A stretch of DNA of 64,000 nucleotides from an uncultured Bacteroidales bacterium (GCA_902800715.1 CADCFN010000004.1:247330-311329); one strand, 5' to 3'; counted from the stretch's first letter, positions 26,329-36,172 are shown. The notes: generated by a model from the sequence alone, not told the origin. Numbers and translations: made by a program.

Positions 26329-26345
26329 AGGACTAGGTACTATAT

Positions 26346-28127
26346 TCAAATCTTGTCCTCGGCTTTTAGGCGCTCGCGGTCAATGTCGATGTAGAGCTCG
26401 TCGAGCTGGCTCTGGTCCACGGGGCTGGGTGCATCGAGCATGACGTCGCGGCCGCTGTTGTTCTTGGGGAAGGCGATGCAGTCGCGGATGCTGTCCAGAC
26501 CTGCCATGATGGAAACAAAGCGGTCGAAACCGAAGGCCAAACCGGCGTGGGGAGGTGCACCGTACTTGAACGCGTTGATCAGGAAGCCGAACTGTGCCAT
26601 GGCGCGCTCGGGGGTGAAGCCCAGGATGTCAAACATCTTGGCCTGCAGCTTGCCGTCGTGGATACGCAGGCTGCCGCCGCCCACCTCGATGCCGTTGCAC
26701 ACGAAGTCGTAGGCCTTGGCGCGCACCTTCTCGGGATGCTCGTCGAGCAGGGGGATGTCGTCGGGGTTGGGCATGGTGAACGGGTGGTGTGTCGCCATCA
26801 GGCGCTGCTCTTCGTCGCTCCACTCAAACAGCGGGAAGTCGATAATCCAGAGGCACTCGAATTTGTTCTTGTCCCTCAGACCCAGACGCTCGCCCATCTC
26901 CAGACGCAGGGTACACAGTTGCACGCGGGTCTTGTTGGCGTTGTCACCGCTCATGATGAGGACAAGGTCACCGTCCTTGGCACCCATCTTCTCCTTGAGC
27001 TGCTGCCATACGGCGGGCTCATAGAACTTGTCGATGCTGCTCTTGACGGTGCCGTCGGCGTTGAACTTGACATATACCAAGCCCTTGGCGCCCACCTGCG
27101 GACGTTTCACGAAGTCTACTAGGCCGTCAAGCTGCTTGCGGGTGTAGTCGGCGCAGCCAGGAGCGCAGATGGCGCCGATGTAGTTGGCCTCGTTGAACAC
27201 GGGGAAGGTGCCGGTGCCCTTGAGCACATCGTCCACCTCGACAAAGGTCATGCCGAAGCGGCGGTCGGGCTTGTCGCTGCCGTACAGGCGCATAGCGTCG
27301 TGCCAGGTCATCTGGTCGAGTTTCTCGGGCAGGTCCACACCGCGCACTTTCTTGAACAGGTGACGTGCCAGGCCCTCAAATACCTCGATGACGTCCTCCT
27401 GGTCCACGAAGCTCATCTCGCAGTCAATCTGGGTGAACTCGGGCTGGCGGTCGGCACGCAGGTCCTCGTCGCGGAAGCACTTGGCAATCTGGAAGTAGCG
27501 GTCAAAGCCGGCTACCATCAGCAGCTGCTTGAGCGTTTGGGGGCTCTGGGGCAGTGCGTAGAACTGACCGGGATTCATGCGCGAGGGCACGATGAAGTCG
27601 CGTGCGCCCTCGGGCGTGGAACCGATAAGGATAGGTGTTTCTACCTCAAGGAAACCCTTGTCGTCCAAGTAGTTGCGGATGAGGATTGCCATATCGTGGC
27701 GCAGTTCCAGATTCTTGCGAACGGCGTTGCGGCGCAAGTCCAGATAGCGGTATTTCATTCTCAGGTCGTCGCCACCGTCGGTGTTGTCCTCGATGGTGAA
27801 CGGCGGGGTGATGCTCTCGCTCAGGATATTAAGTTTGCTGGCAATAATCTCGATGTCGCCAGTGGGGATGTTAGCGTTCTTGCTGGAGCGCTCGGCAACG
27901 GTGCCCTCGACCTGGATGACATATTCACGTCCCAGGTGGTTGGCACGCTCACACAGGTCAGCGTCCACCTCGTTGTTAAACACGATTTGAGTGATGCCAT
28001 AGCGGTCACGCAGGTCCACAAAGGTCATGCCGCCCATCTTGCGGGTGCGCTGTACCCAACCTGCCAGAGTCACGACTTCGCCCACATTGGCAAGACGAAG
28101 TTCGCCATTAGTCTTGGTTCTATACAT
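26346..28127 (-). CDS. aspS: Aspartate--tRNA ligase
   Basis: 593 residues, the length of the bacterial type with a GAD insertion domain. It charges tRNA-Asp; a tRNA-Asp gene lies 4.6 kb away. The N-terminal OB-fold anticodon-binding domain ([20 protein letters not shown]) is followed by class II motif 2 ([20 protein letters not shown]) and motif 3 near the end ([20 protein letters not shown]). The inserted domain spans about 280-420. The start at 28127 ([11 protein letters not shown]) fits homologues. TAATTTTG at 28182-28189 may be its -7 box. Confidence 0.95.
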   Translation of the reverse strand: MYRTKTNGELRLANVGEVVTLAGWVQRTRKMGGMTFVDLRDRYGITQIVFNNEVDADLCERANHLGREYVIQVEGTVAERSSKNANIPTGDIEIIASKLNILSESITPPFTIEDNTDGGDDLRMKYRYLDLRRNAVRKNLELRHDMAILIRNYLDDKGFLEVETPILIGSTPEGARDFIVPSRMNPGQFYALPQSPQTLKQLLMVAGFDRYFQIAKCFRDEDLRADRQPEFTQIDCEMSFVDQEDVIEVFEGLARHLFKKVRGVDLPEKLDQMTWHDAMRLYGSDKPDRRFGMTFVEVDDVLKGTGTFPVFNEANYIGAICAPGCADYTRKQLDGLVDFVKRPQVGAKGLVYVKFNADGTVKSSIDKFYEPAVWQQLKEKMGAKDGDLVLIMSGDNANKTRVQLCTLRLEMGERLGLRDKNKFECLWIIDFPLFEWSDEEQRLMATHHPFTMPNPDDIPLLDEHPEKVRAKAYDFVCNGIEVGGGSLRIHDGKLQAKMFDILGFTPERAMAQFGFLINAFKYGAPPHAGLAFGFDRFVSIMAGLDSIRDCIAFPKNNSGRDVMLDAPSPVDQSQLDELYIDIDRERLKAEDKI

Positions 28128-28337
28128 TGTTGAAATTTGTATTGATATGGTTGTTAAGTTATTGTCTACTCTTTAAACATACAAAATTACTACATTATTG
28201 CCACAAATGTATCGAATTGAGCCAAAAAAATCGAAAAACCATGGATTTGACTTACCGCGTTAAAAGATGATGGACTGTTGAGTGTGCGTCGAAGGTAGGC
28301 TGCGTTTCGGGATTGCCAATAAAAAAATGTCATTTTT

Positions 28338-28370
28338 TTTTGGCACTCCGCTCAACTTGCACTACCTTTG
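28338..28370 (+). promoter_or_regulatory. Promoter of tRNA-Pro
   Basis: TTTTG at 28338-28342, 20-nt spacer, TACCTTTG at 28363-28370. Consensus Bacteroidetes promoter about 20 nt before the tRNA. Confidence 0.75.
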
Positions 28371-28390
28371 CACCGCTTTTAACGAAAGTT

Positions 28391-28465
28391 CGGGGTGTAG
28401 CGCAGTCCGGTTAGCGCGCCTGCTTTGGGAGCAGGAAGTCCCTGGTTCGAATCCAGGTACCCCGA
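28391..28465 (+). tRNA. tRNA-Pro (anticodon TGG)
   Basis: Acceptor cggggtg pairs with taccccg. Anticodon stem cctgc/gcagg holds the loop tttggga, anticodon TGG. T-arm cctgg ttcgaat ccagg. CCA is not encoded (discriminator A, then ca). Confidence 0.95.
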
Positions 28466-28487
28466 CAAAATGCTGAAAGACAAAAAC

Positions 28488-28509
28488 GGCAGGACCATTT
28501 GGCCCTGCC
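28488..28509. terminator. Bidirectional terminator after tRNA-Pro and Omp28-like gene
   Basis: GGCAGGACC and GGCCCTGCC form a stem (8 of 9) with TTTTTTT after it on the plus strand and TTTTTGTC on the minus strand. Confidence 0.8.
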
Positions 28510-28536
28510 ATTTTTTTATTGTGATGATTGGTTGGA

Positions 28537-30387
28537 TTATTTGTTGCCACTCAGGAGCAAGTCAACCAATGCAGTCACGTCATCAATGGTGATGAAGCCA
28601 TCGCAGTCTACATCGGCACCTGGGATGATATTCATCCCAGAACCATCATTAAACAGAAGGTCAACGATTGCGGTCACATCATCGATGCCGACGATTTCGT
28701 CGCCATTCACGTCACCGGGAATGATGGTATCGTCAAACTCACCCAATTTGCGCTTGTTGCAGTTGGTAACATAGAGGTCGGTAATTGCATTGCCCAAGGG
28801 ACGGCTGATGAAGGCAACGATGTTCAGGTTCTCAGCATTCCAGTTGTTGGGGATGGTATAGGTGAACTCGTTCTTATAAGTATCTCCATCCTTGTTGAGG
28901 GCGACGCCCTTGACCGAAACGAGTGCCTTGCGCAGGACGCCGTTGTGGACATAGTCGTTCTTGATAACACCTTGGTCAACCTGAGCTGCCACCAAGTTGT
29001 CCTCTGTAATATATACGGTAAGCCTGCTGTCATTACCCATGAAATCCTCATAGTTGGGAACCAACTCACCATCAATGGTGATAACAGCTTTACGCGTCTT
29101 AGCATCAAATTGGCTGTTCACATTCACGGTGGCCCAAGAGGGCTCCTCATCAAGGTGGTCAAAGAAGTTGCTCATCGTTGTCGCCGTCGTCCCTGACAGG
29201 ACAGCGAACAACTCGTTGGGACTGCCGATACCCATGCTCCTGTCGAAGGTGCCTTCGGGATAACCGTCAACCCCCTGATAAGCTTGAAGCGTGTCGCTCT
29301 GCGCAATGGCGAATGGGTCTACGGGGCTGCCAAACAACACATGCACACCCACCCATGCAACGTCGTTACGCATCTGACACAGGTTCTGTAGATTGGCCGA
29401 GCCTGTAGGACACCAGGTGCAGCCTGTCGAGGTAAACTGCTCTACCAGATGCATCTGGCGCGAGAATCCAAATTCAAAGAGTTGGAACTGTGAAGACAGC
29501 TCTTGGGGTTCCTCCAGTGGTTCTCCATTGAGCGTGGCAGTTGATACGGTCAACGTGTGTGCGCCAGAAGTGAGGTCACCGGTACTGATAGCACCGGAGA
29601 TGGTGGTATATTCACTTCCTAAAGCGACGGGATTGCTCATTGTCTTGACAACTTGGCCATCAACACTGATATTAAAGGTCATGTCGCCAGGATTGATATG
29701 GCCAGTTCCCAACGAGCTAATCTTAAATGAGAAATTGATGTCATCGCCAATTTTGGCTCTGAGCCTATTGGTCAAGTCTTTCATTCTGATGATATACTCG
29801 GGGAAATTGTCATTCTCGCAGATGCACTGGAGGCTCAGATTACCGTAAACATTCACGCCATAGTCACTCCACTTGTTGCTGAAATAGCATAAGGTGCTAT
29901 AGATAGTACCGACTTTCACGGCCGAGATGGGTTTGCTGGATCCTACCTGCTCGTAGTCAAAACCGATTCTCAAGCTGTAATCGTCCGGAAGGTTAATTTC
30001 GTAGGGCGTATCAAGCTCGACAAGGTTCCATCCCTCATCGGACACTTGGCAGGGCCACTCGACCTCTTCACCGAGATCTCCGTTAGGAGCGACAGGAATG
30101 ACAAACACGCGGGTGACATCTGTTGAAAGCGACAGACCCACACGGAAGGCGACAATCTTGCTGCCCTGGAACAGGGCAAGCTCGTCGGGTGTTAAGTCGG
30201 TAGCAATGGGCCTGGTGCCTCTCAGGAAGCTCTTGCCCCAGCATCCACCCAAGGTGAGGTCATCGGTTGTGTAATGGCCCATAAGCAACTGGTTGGGCTG
30301 TAAATCCAATTGGTGCGGTTGGGCACTCACTGTCAACGGCAGCAGTATGGCTGCCAATAAAAGTAAGAATAATTTTTTCATAAACAT
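28537..30387 (-). CDS. Omp28-like secreted protein with CxxC and dockerin-like tail
   Basis: 616 residues: signal peptide (LFLLLLAAILLPLTVSAQ), a beta-rich N-terminal half (about 25-300), then an Omp28/thioredoxin-like region with LVEQFTSTGCTWCPTGSANL (Cys-Thr-Trp-Cys), FGSPVDPFA and YPEGTFDR. Two dockerin-like repeats form the end (GDVNGDEIVGIDDVTAIVDL; GADVDCDGFITIDDVTALVD). The CxxC suggests thiol-disulphide chemistry or structural pairing, not proven. It is a paralogue of the gene at 30628, 240 nt upstream and in the same direction, but a terminator lies between them. Omp28 family members are surface or fimbria-associated proteins. Confidence 0.85.
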   Translation of the reverse strand: MFMKKLFLLLLAAILLPLTVSAQPHQLDLQPNQLLMGHYTTDDLTLGGCWGKSFLRGTRPIATDLTPDELALFQGSKIVAFRVGLSLSTDVTRVFVIPVAPNGDLGEEVEWPCQVSDEGWNLVELDTPYEINLPDDYSLRIGFDYEQVGSSKPISAVKVGTIYSTLCYFSNKWSDYGVNVYGNLSLQCICENDNFPEYIIRMKDLTNRLRAKIGDDINFSFKISSLGTGHINPGDMTFNISVDGQVVKTMSNPVALGSEYTTISGAISTGDLTSGAHTLTVSTATLNGEPLEEPQELSSQFQLFEFGFSRQMHLVEQFTSTGCTWCPTGSANLQNLCQMRNDVAWVGVHVLFGSPVDPFAIAQSDTLQAYQGVDGYPEGTFDRSMGIGSPNELFAVLSGTTATTMSNFFDHLDEEPSWATVNVNSQFDAKTRKAVITIDGELVPNYEDFMGNDSRLTVYITEDNLVAAQVDQGVIKNDYVHNGVLRKALVSVKGVALNKDGDTYKNEFTYTIPNNWNAENLNIVAFISRPLGNAITDLYVTNCNKRKLGEFDDTIIPGDVNGDEIVGIDDVTAIVDLLFNDGSGMNIIPGADVDCDGFITIDDVTALVDLLLSGNK

Positions 30388-30476
30388 CTAGATATTAAAA
30401 TATGTGAATAATAACTGTTATACTTGAGGTTAAAACAATCGGTTTTGATGACGCAAGTCTCGGTTTAAAGAATGCA

Positions 30477-30484
30477 CAAAATTA
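30477..30484 (-). promoter_or_regulatory. -7 box of the downstream Omp28-like gene
   Basis: TAATTTTG on the minus strand, 90 nt upstream of the start at 30387. No good -33 box. Confidence 0.4.
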
Positions 30485-30567
30485 CGCAATAATTTGTAAC
30501 TATTGTAAGGCTATGGCACTTTTTTTGAAAAATAATAAGTTAAAAAGTTCCCCCCTAAATATAAAGC

Positions 30568-30594
30568 GGGCCAGGTCATCAATTGGCCTGGCCC
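30568..30594 (-). terminator. Terminator of the upstream Omp28-like gene
   Basis: GGGCCAGG and CCTGGCCC form an 8-bp GC stem around 11 nt, 34 nt after the stop at 30628. The minus-strand tail is TTTATATTTAG. Confidence 0.75.
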
Positions 30595-30627
30595 ATTTTA
30601 GATATATAAGAATAGAGTTTAATCAGT

Positions 30628-32562
30628 TCATTCCCCCTTCATCAGATAGTCGATGAGGGCGGTTGCATCATCGATGCTGGCGATGCCGTCGCCATTGACG
30701 TCAGCGCTGGGAGTGGTGGTGCCGCTCAGGAGCATGTCGATGAGGGCGGTTGCGTCGTCGATGCCTACCACGCCGTCACCATTGACGTCACCGGGCAGTG
30801 TCTCGGGCTCGTCGAACTCACCCAGTTTGCGCTTGTTGGCCTGGTCAACAAACAAGTCGTTGTAAACACCTGAAGCGCCATTCATGAGCGGACGGCTGAT
30901 GAATGCCACGATGTTGAGGTTGTCGGCGTTCCATCCGCTCGGAATAGTGTAATTGAACACGTTCTTGTAGGTGTCGCCATCGCGATTCAGGTCGCTACCC
31001 TTTATCGAGTTGACGGCACGGCGCATTACACCGTTGTGTACAAAGTTGCTGACCCAGGTGCCCAAATTGAGCTGACGGGCAACAACGCCATCTTCGGTGA
31101 TGTAAACGGTGAGTTTACTGTCGGCACCCATCATTTGGTCAAAGTCGGGTGTGAGTTCACCGTCGATGGTGATGACAACTTCGCGGGTCTCAGCGTCATA
31201 GGTGCTGTTGATGTTAACCGTGGAGAATGAGGGAGCTTCGGCCAGCATATCATAGAAGGCGCTAATATCAGCGGCAATCTCCTGATGGTACTCCTCATAG
31301 TATCCGAGGCCGGTAATGATGGCATTATCTGACTCCCAACCAGTGGCACGGTTGAACGATCCCGAGGGATAGGAATCGCTGCCCTCGTAAAGCATAATAG
31401 AGTCGCACTGAAGCGTGCGCATGGGGTCGGTGCCGTTCATGTTGCCGTGAATAGCCACCCAAGCGATATCGCTGCGCATGTCCATCAGAGTCTGCAGCAT
31501 GTTGATGCCCAAGGGACAGTAGGTGCAGTAGGTTGAAGTGAACTGCTCGAGCAAGAACATCTGGTGTGCAAAGCCGTTTTCATAGAGCGTGAATGTTCTG
31601 CTGGTCGAGATGGGAGTCTCAACAGGCTCACCATTTAATGACTTAACGGTGATTGTCAGCGTGTGCATGCCAGGAGTCAACCCCTCAGACGGGATGGTGC
31701 CTTCGATGTCAGTATCGCTTCTGGAGAGATCAGTCGGGTTGGTGACAGTAGCTACTACCTCGTCATCAATGAGTACGTCATAGGCGCAAGCTCCTGCAGG
31801 AACACTGCTGGCAATACCCAGATTGCGGCTTGCGAAGATGTAGAAAATGACTTCGCCTAACTTGGTAAATCTAGGTGTGTAAAGCTGGCTCACGCCAATC
31901 ATGTAATCAGCAAAGTTATCGCTCTCGACAACACACTGAAGGCTCAAGTTACCGTAATCGCTCAGACCTACGTCCTGCCATGAGCCCTGATAAAGGATAT
32001 AGGAAGGATAGATATCACCGACTTGTACAGCCGAGATGGGATAATTGCTGCTGGTCTGCCTGTAATCAAAGCCAATCATCAGGCTCTCGTCGTCAGCCAG
32101 ATTGATGTCGAATGGCGTTTCTAACTCAATCTCGTTCCATCCAACTTTATTGACGCTGCAAGTCCATGAGGTGGAGAGTCCGATATTGCCCGATGAGCTG
32201 ACAGGGGCGACGAACACTCGCGATACCGTTGTAGATGCTGCAAGCGCCACGCGGAATTTCACAATCTGTCCGCCCTGGAACAATGCGAGTTCCGAGGGGG
32301 TGAGGATAGTAGAGATGGAAACTGTTCCCGGAAGACCTGTGACGCCGAGGCCGTTGGTGGTGTAATCATCGGTGTCGTAGTGGCCCATAATCATCTGGTT
32401 TTCTTCCAGACTAGCCCTTGTTGATGAAATCAATCGGCTGTTGGGGGTCAAGAGGGCAAACGGGTCATGTTGCATCTTAAAGTTGCCATTGCCCAGAAAC
32501 TGGGCAGACACTGCCACGGGTAATAGCATGGCAGCAACTAATAGTAACAAGGTTTTTCTCAT
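30628..32562 (-). CDS. Omp28-like secreted protein with CxxC and dockerin-like tail, paralogue
   Basis: 644 residues. Signal peptide (MRKTLLLLVAAMLLPVAVSA). Same architecture as the gene at 28537: beta-rich N-terminal half, then LLEQFTSTYCTYCPLGINML (Cys-Thr-Tyr-Cys), an Omp28/thioredoxin-like region (YPSGSFNRATG), and two dockerin-like repeats (GDVNGDGVVGIDDATALIDM; ADVNGDGIASIDDATALIDY). Shared blocks such as ELALFQGG.IV.FRV and LNIVAFISRPL leave no doubt of duplication. A -7 box TATCTTTG lies at 32644-32651. The ligand or redox partner is unknown. Confidence 0.85.
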   Translation of the reverse strand: MRKTLLLLVAAMLLPVAVSAQFLGNGNFKMQHDPFALLTPNSRLISSTRASLEENQMIMGHYDTDDYTTNGLGVTGLPGTVSISTILTPSELALFQGGQIVKFRVALAASTTVSRVFVAPVSSSGNIGLSTSWTCSVNKVGWNEIELETPFDINLADDESLMIGFDYRQTSSNYPISAVQVGDIYPSYILYQGSWQDVGLSDYGNLSLQCVVESDNFADYMIGVSQLYTPRFTKLGEVIFYIFASRNLGIASSVPAGACAYDVLIDDEVVATVTNPTDLSRSDTDIEGTIPSEGLTPGMHTLTITVKSLNGEPVETPISTSRTFTLYENGFAHQMFLLEQFTSTYCTYCPLGINMLQTLMDMRSDIAWVAIHGNMNGTDPMRTLQCDSIMLYEGSDSYPSGSFNRATGWESDNAIITGLGYYEEYHQEIAADISAFYDMLAEAPSFSTVNINSTYDAETREVVITIDGELTPDFDQMMGADSKLTVYITEDGVVARQLNLGTWVSNFVHNGVMRRAVNSIKGSDLNRDGDTYKNVFNYTIPSGWNADNLNIVAFISRPLMNGASGVYNDLFVDQANKRKLGEFDEPETLPGDVNGDGVVGIDDATALIDMLLSGTTTPSADVNGDGIASIDDATALIDYLMKGE

Positions 32563-32643
32563 AATAAAAATGATTTAAATAAATGAAAATTGGTTATTAA
32601 AAAAGCGATTGTTTGGTTATGCTGTTGGTTATGCTGTTGGTCG

Positions 32644-32651
32644 CAAAGATA
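32644..32651 (-). promoter_or_regulatory. -7 box of the upstream Omp28-like gene
   Basis: TATCTTTG on the minus strand fits TAnnTTTG, 82 nt before the start at 32562. Confidence 0.45.
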
Positions 32652-32740
32652 ATATAATTAGGTGAACTTGAGATAAACAGTGCGTGATTCTTTTAAAAAA
32701 ATTACACGATTACAGTAGTTGGCTGGAGTGTAAAAAACAA

Positions 32741-32768
32741 CGGGAGGCGTCCTGATGAACGTCTCCCG
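32741..32768 (-). terminator. Terminator of tRNA-Asp
   Basis: CGGGAGGCGT pairs with ACGTCTCCCG with one mismatch around 8 nt, followed on the minus strand by TGTTTTTTAC. It abuts the tRNA 3' end. Confidence 0.85.
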
Positions 32769-32845
32769 TGGCGGTGTGTACGTGACTCGAACACGCGACC
32801 CCCTGCGTGACAGGCAGGTATTCTAACCAACTGAACTAACACACC
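32769..32845 (-). tRNA. tRNA-Asp (anticodon GTC)
   Basis: Acceptor GGTGTGT/ACACACC; anticodon stem CCTGC/GCAGG with loop CTGTCAC, anticodon GTC. T-arm CGTGT TCGAGTC ACG. Discriminator G and CCA are encoded. Confidence 0.95.
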
Positions 32846-32872
32846 ATGTTGCATCTCGCGAGAAATGCGGTG

Positions 32873-32905
32873 CAAAGTTACTACAAATGTTTTCAATCTT
32901 GCAAA
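32873..32905 (-). promoter_or_regulatory. Promoter of tRNA-Asp
   Basis: On the minus strand TTTG (32902-32905), 21 nt, TAACTTTG (32873-32880). Near-perfect consensus, 28 nt before the tRNA. Confidence 0.75.
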
Positions 32906-32965
32906 TAATTGGGCGATTTTTTAACAAAAAAAGGTCATTTTTTCTCAAAATGCCATATTGTCGCC

Positions 32966-34255
32966 TTATTTTTTCTCGTCAGGATTGATGACATCGACAC
33001 GTATCAGCTCGATGCGTGCGGCCGTCTTGTGCTCAATGGTGAAACGGTAAGGAGGCAGGTCAAAGACCTCACCCACATTGGGGATGGCTTCGTTCTCGTC
33101 GAGCAGATAGCCGGCAATGGTCTGGTAATCATCGCTCTCGGGGATGTCGAGGTGGAAGCGCTCGTTGATTTCTTCAATCTCCATGCGTCCCGAGAACTCG
33201 TAGCTGTTGTCGCCGATTTGTCTTGCCGTGAGGCGGTTGCGGTCATGCTCGTCCTCGATTTCGCCGAAGATTTCCTCTACGAGGTCCTCGAGGGTAACCA
33301 TGCCGCTGGTGCCGCCGAACTCGTCAAGCACGATGGCCATCGACCGTTTCTCGTCCATGAGCTGCTGCATCATCTTGCGTGCCAGCAGCGTCTCGGGGGC
33401 AAACAGTACGGGTTTGATGCGGGTTTTCCAATCGATATCGGTGACAAAAAGCTCACTCACCTGGATAAAGCCGATGACGTCGTCAATATTCTCGCGATAG
33501 ACCACAATCTTGGACAATCCTGAGCGTGTGAACAGCTTGACCAGGTCGTCGCGGGTGGTATCCTGGACATCGACGGCGACAATCTCGTTGCGGGGAACCA
33601 TGCAGTCGCGCAAGCGCGTGTCGCTGAAGTCGAGCGCGTTCTCAAAGATTTTGACCTCGCGCTCCACAGTCTTGTTTTCGTCCTCCCGCTTGTCGATGTT
33701 CTCCTGGAGATAGGCATCCAGTTCATCGACGGTGATGAGCCTGACGCGGGTGTGGTCAATCTTGATACCGAATAGCTTCATCAACACGGCCGATAACCAC
33801 TCGGTGAAGCGCGAGATGGGGTACAGCACAAGGTAAATCATGTACAACGGTACTGATGCCGTGCGCAACGAAGCGTTGGGATTGATGCGGAAGATGGTCT
33901 TGGGGACAAACTCGCCGAAGATGAGGATGATAAATGTTGCTATCACCGTCTGAGTCAACAGCAACAGGGCCTCGTTGTGGATATATTTCTGCAAGGGGAT
34001 GGTAAGCAACATGGCCATCGCCATCGAATAGACGATATTGGCGATATTGTTGCCGATGAGCAGCGTCGAAATGAACATCTCGCGGTTGCGGTAGTAGATG
34101 TTGAGGATGCGGTTGATGATGCCGCCACGCGCCATCTCAATCTCGGCGCGCACCTTGTTGGAACTGACAAAGGCGATTTCCATGCCCGAGAAGAATGCCG
34201 AGCACAGCAGCGCGATGAGCGCGATAATCAGCGGTGATGTGTAACTAGAATCCAA
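32966..34255 (-). CDS. CNNM/CBS/CorC-domain membrane protein (hemolysin family, GldE-like)
   Basis: 429 residues. The N-terminal CNNM/DUF21 membrane domain (IALIALLCSAFFSGMEIAFV, then helices to about 170) is followed by a CBS pair (RDCMVPRNEIVAVDV and IGFIQVSELF, about 210-330) and a C-terminal CorC_HlyC domain (IAGYLLDENEAIPNVG, about 345-425). Family members transport or sense divalent cations; the 'hemolysin' name is historical. The best start is a TTG at 34255, 10 nt after the lptC stop, because it keeps the first helix. In Bacteroidetes such a gene next to lptC may correspond to GldE, a gliding/secretion accessory protein, but that is not certain. Confidence 0.9.
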   Translation of the reverse strand: MDSSYTSPLIIALIALLCSAFFSGMEIAFVSSNKVRAEIEMARGGIINRILNIYYRNREMFISTLLIGNNIANIVYSMAMAMLLTIPLQKYIHNEALLLLTQTVIATFIILIFGEFVPKTIFRINPNASLRTASVPLYMIYLVLYPISRFTEWLSAVLMKLFGIKIDHTRVRLITVDELDAYLQENIDKREDENKTVEREVKIFENALDFSDTRLRDCMVPRNEIVAVDVQDTTRDDLVKLFTRSGLSKIVVYRENIDDVIGFIQVSELFVTDIDWKTRIKPVLFAPETLLARKMMQQLMDEKRSMAIVLDEFGGTSGMVTLEDLVEEIFGEIEDEHDRNRLTARQIGDNSYEFSGRMEIEEINERFHLDIPESDDYQTIAGYLLDENEAIPNVGEVFDLPPYRFTIEHKTAARIELIRVDVINPDEKK

Positions 34256-34265
34256 AATATCTTAA

Positions 34266-34922
34266 CTATACTTTATTGTTGTTATCAGTCTCCTTGGGGG
34301 ATTGGACAGGCTTGGGTGGCGCTGGAGGAGGACCACTGGGCGCGACGTTGCCGCTGCCAGGATGGGGCATGCGCCGCTCATCGATGGGAAAAATGGCTTC
34401 GACCTGACGCAGGCGATAGCTCGTGAGCTGCTCGTTGGACTCGTAACCATAGCCCTCGATGATGCGTCCCTGCTTTTCGATGTGGATAAAAGCTTCGCTA
34501 TAGAGTTTGTGCTGGTGCTGGTCCCACATCAGTTCATCGGTCAGCACGACGTCACCGCCTGGATTGGTGATGCGCACATTGCCAGTGAGCGTCCACAGGT
34601 TCTGCATCTTGTCAAAGTAGGCCGAGTCACACTTGAGGGTGGATGTCGTCTCGTATTTGTTGTCCAGTTCCTCGCAGGTAACCCCTTTGGGAAACGTCCA
34701 GTGCGGAGTTTTGGCTTCTTCAAACATATTCCACACCTTGGCGCTGATGCGGTAACGGGTATGGCCCGCGTCGCTGATGACGGTCTGCACATCGGTTGTC
34801 GTCATCGTGGGAACCTCCTCGGGGTTGGTCGAGTGCTTGACCACAGTGGTGGAATCATCCTTACACCCCTGGCAAGCAATGACGGCAATGACGGCGAGCG
34901 CTATGTTCAACGGTCGTTTCAT
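34266..34922 (-). CDS. lptC: LPS-export protein LptC (lipoprotein-like form)
   Basis: 218 residues from the ATG at 34922, 5 nt after the upstream stop; the longer open frame overlaps the barrel gene and is not coding. The signal peptide ends in the lipobox ACQGC, so this form may be a lipoprotein instead of having the usual membrane helix. The core shows LptC features: a strand-rich OstA-like fold with YFDKMQNLWTLTGNVRITNP and EAFIHIEKQGRIIEGYGYES. A Pro-rich tail (SGPPPAPPKPVQSPKE) is unusual. LptC passes LPS from the LptB2FG ABC transporter to LptA. It sits between a FadL-like barrel and the CNNM gene. Confidence 0.85.
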   Translation of the reverse strand: MKRPLNIALAVIAVIACQGCKDDSTTVVKHSTNPEEVPTMTTTDVQTVISDAGHTRYRISAKVWNMFEEAKTPHWTFPKGVTCEELDNKYETTSTLKCDSAYFDKMQNLWTLTGNVRITNPGGDVVLTDELMWDQHQHKLYSEAFIHIEKQGRIIEGYGYESNEQLTSYRLRQVEAIFPIDERRMPHPGSGNVAPSGPPPAPPKPVQSPKETDNNNKV

Positions 34923-34927
34923 CCAGG

Positions 34928-36172
34928 TTAACGGATGCGGCTCTTCCAGAACCACAGCTCGTTGAAGGTCACGCCAAGCGTGATATTCAGATAATTCTCG
35001 GTGATGAGTTGAACCGGGCTGGTCTCGCGGTGGCGCCATTCCACACCCAGATTGATAGTGGTCTTGTTCGGTGCCAGGGTGGGCAGGCCCACACCGATGC
35101 TCACGCCATAATCGCGCACGTTGTTACCATTGTAGTTCAGGTAGTCGTGGTTGTAGAAGGCGCCGGCACGGAACATCATCGCTCCCAGGAAACTGCCACG
35201 CTTATTGGGCGTGTACTGCACACCTGCAGCAAGTTTCCAGCGGTCATCGAACTGCATGGTCTCGGCTTCAAAACCGCCGATGGGCAGATACTTGGCCTTG
35301 CTCCAGGGCTGGTAGGTGAAGTCGGTCTCGACGGTGAGTCGCTGATTCCAGGTATAATTCAAACCCACACCGATAGTGGTGGGCTGCTCGTAGTTGCCTT
35401 TCATTTTTACAAAGCCCACGGTGTCCACCTTGCTGTCTTGGCTGTCATAGGTTGTAGCCCACGAATCGCCGTGGAATGACTTTTTGGGCTGGTAGGTAAC
35501 GCCAAGTGTGAGGCGGTCACGGCCCTTGGCAAAAGGCAGGCTGTATTGGATACCAAATTGAGCGTTCCAGTCGCGGATTTTCATGTTGCGGTTGAAGTAG
35601 CTTGACGACATGGCATTGACAACAGCCGTGTTGGTCACGGTACCGAACAAATAGTCGAAGTTGAATCCCACACTCAGGTTCTTGACCGGCTCATATCCCA
35701 TTCCGAAGAACAGTTGGCTGAAACCGCCGCTGCCCGAACGAGTCTCATTGCCGCCGGTGATTTCGCCACCATAGGAATAGCCAACCGATGAGTAGGGCAA
35801 GAGGCCGAAAGATGCGCCTAATCCTTTGATAATCCTGAAGTTACCCGTAAGGTAATCCAGACCACCGCTCAGGCTGTAACCCTTCTTGCCGTTTCCCTTG
35901 CTCCACAGGTTGGTCAGGTCAACACCCACATCCCAGAGGAAGGTGAGTGAATCCACGTTGGCATAAGAGGCCGGATTCATGACGTTGACAATGCGTCCAC
36001 CCCTCATGGCATATCCCACACCGCCCATCGAGCGCTGGATGCTCGACACGTTGTCGTTGAGCATTCCGTAGCCCATCTTGGAGTAGGGGGTGATTGCGGT
36101 TTGAGCCATTGCTACACCGCAGCACATGGCCACAGCGAGCAATAATAGAGTTATCTTATTTACAATTTTCAT
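34928..36172 (-). CDS. FadL-like outer-membrane beta-barrel protein
   Basis: 414 residues: signal peptide (LLLLAVAMCCGVAMAQ), then SKMGYGMLNDNVSSIQRSMG and NPASYANVDSLTFLWDVGV, the N-terminal pattern of FadL/OMPP1-type 14-strand barrels, followed by regular strands (LSVGFNFDYLFG, LTLGVTYQPKKSF) and an end in WFWKSRIR. FadL-type proteins take up hydrophobic compounds. Its start overlaps the coaX stop by 17 nt, so it is translationally coupled. The order coaX-barrel-lptC-CNNM recurs in Bacteroidetes. Confidence 0.85.
   Translation of the reverse strand: MKIVNKITLLLLAVAMCCGVAMAQTAITPYSKMGYGMLNDNVSSIQRSMGGVGYAMRGGRIVNVMNPASYANVDSLTFLWDVGVDLTNLWSKGNGKKGYSLSGGLDYLTGNFRIIKGLGASFGLLPYSSVGYSYGGEITGGNETRSGSGGFSQLFFGMGYEPVKNLSVGFNFDYLFGTVTNTAVVNAMSSSYFNRNMKIRDWNAQFGIQYSLPFAKGRDRLTLGVTYQPKKSFHGDSWATTYDSQDSKVDTVGFVKMKGNYEQPTTIGVGLNYTWNQRLTVETDFTYQPWSKAKYLPIGGFEAETMQFDDRWKLAAGVQYTPNKRGSFLGAMMFRAGAFYNHDYLNYNGNNVRDYGVSIGVGLPTLAPNKTTINLGVEWRHRETSPVQLITENYLNITLGVTFNELWFWKSRIR

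Noticed and set aside
27300-28133. 277-codon frame opposite aspS
   Set aside because: Antisense shadow of a well-conserved synthetase.
32966-34255. Hemolysin toxin
   Set aside because: CNNM/CBS/CorC domain order marks a cation-related membrane protein; the toxin name is historical.
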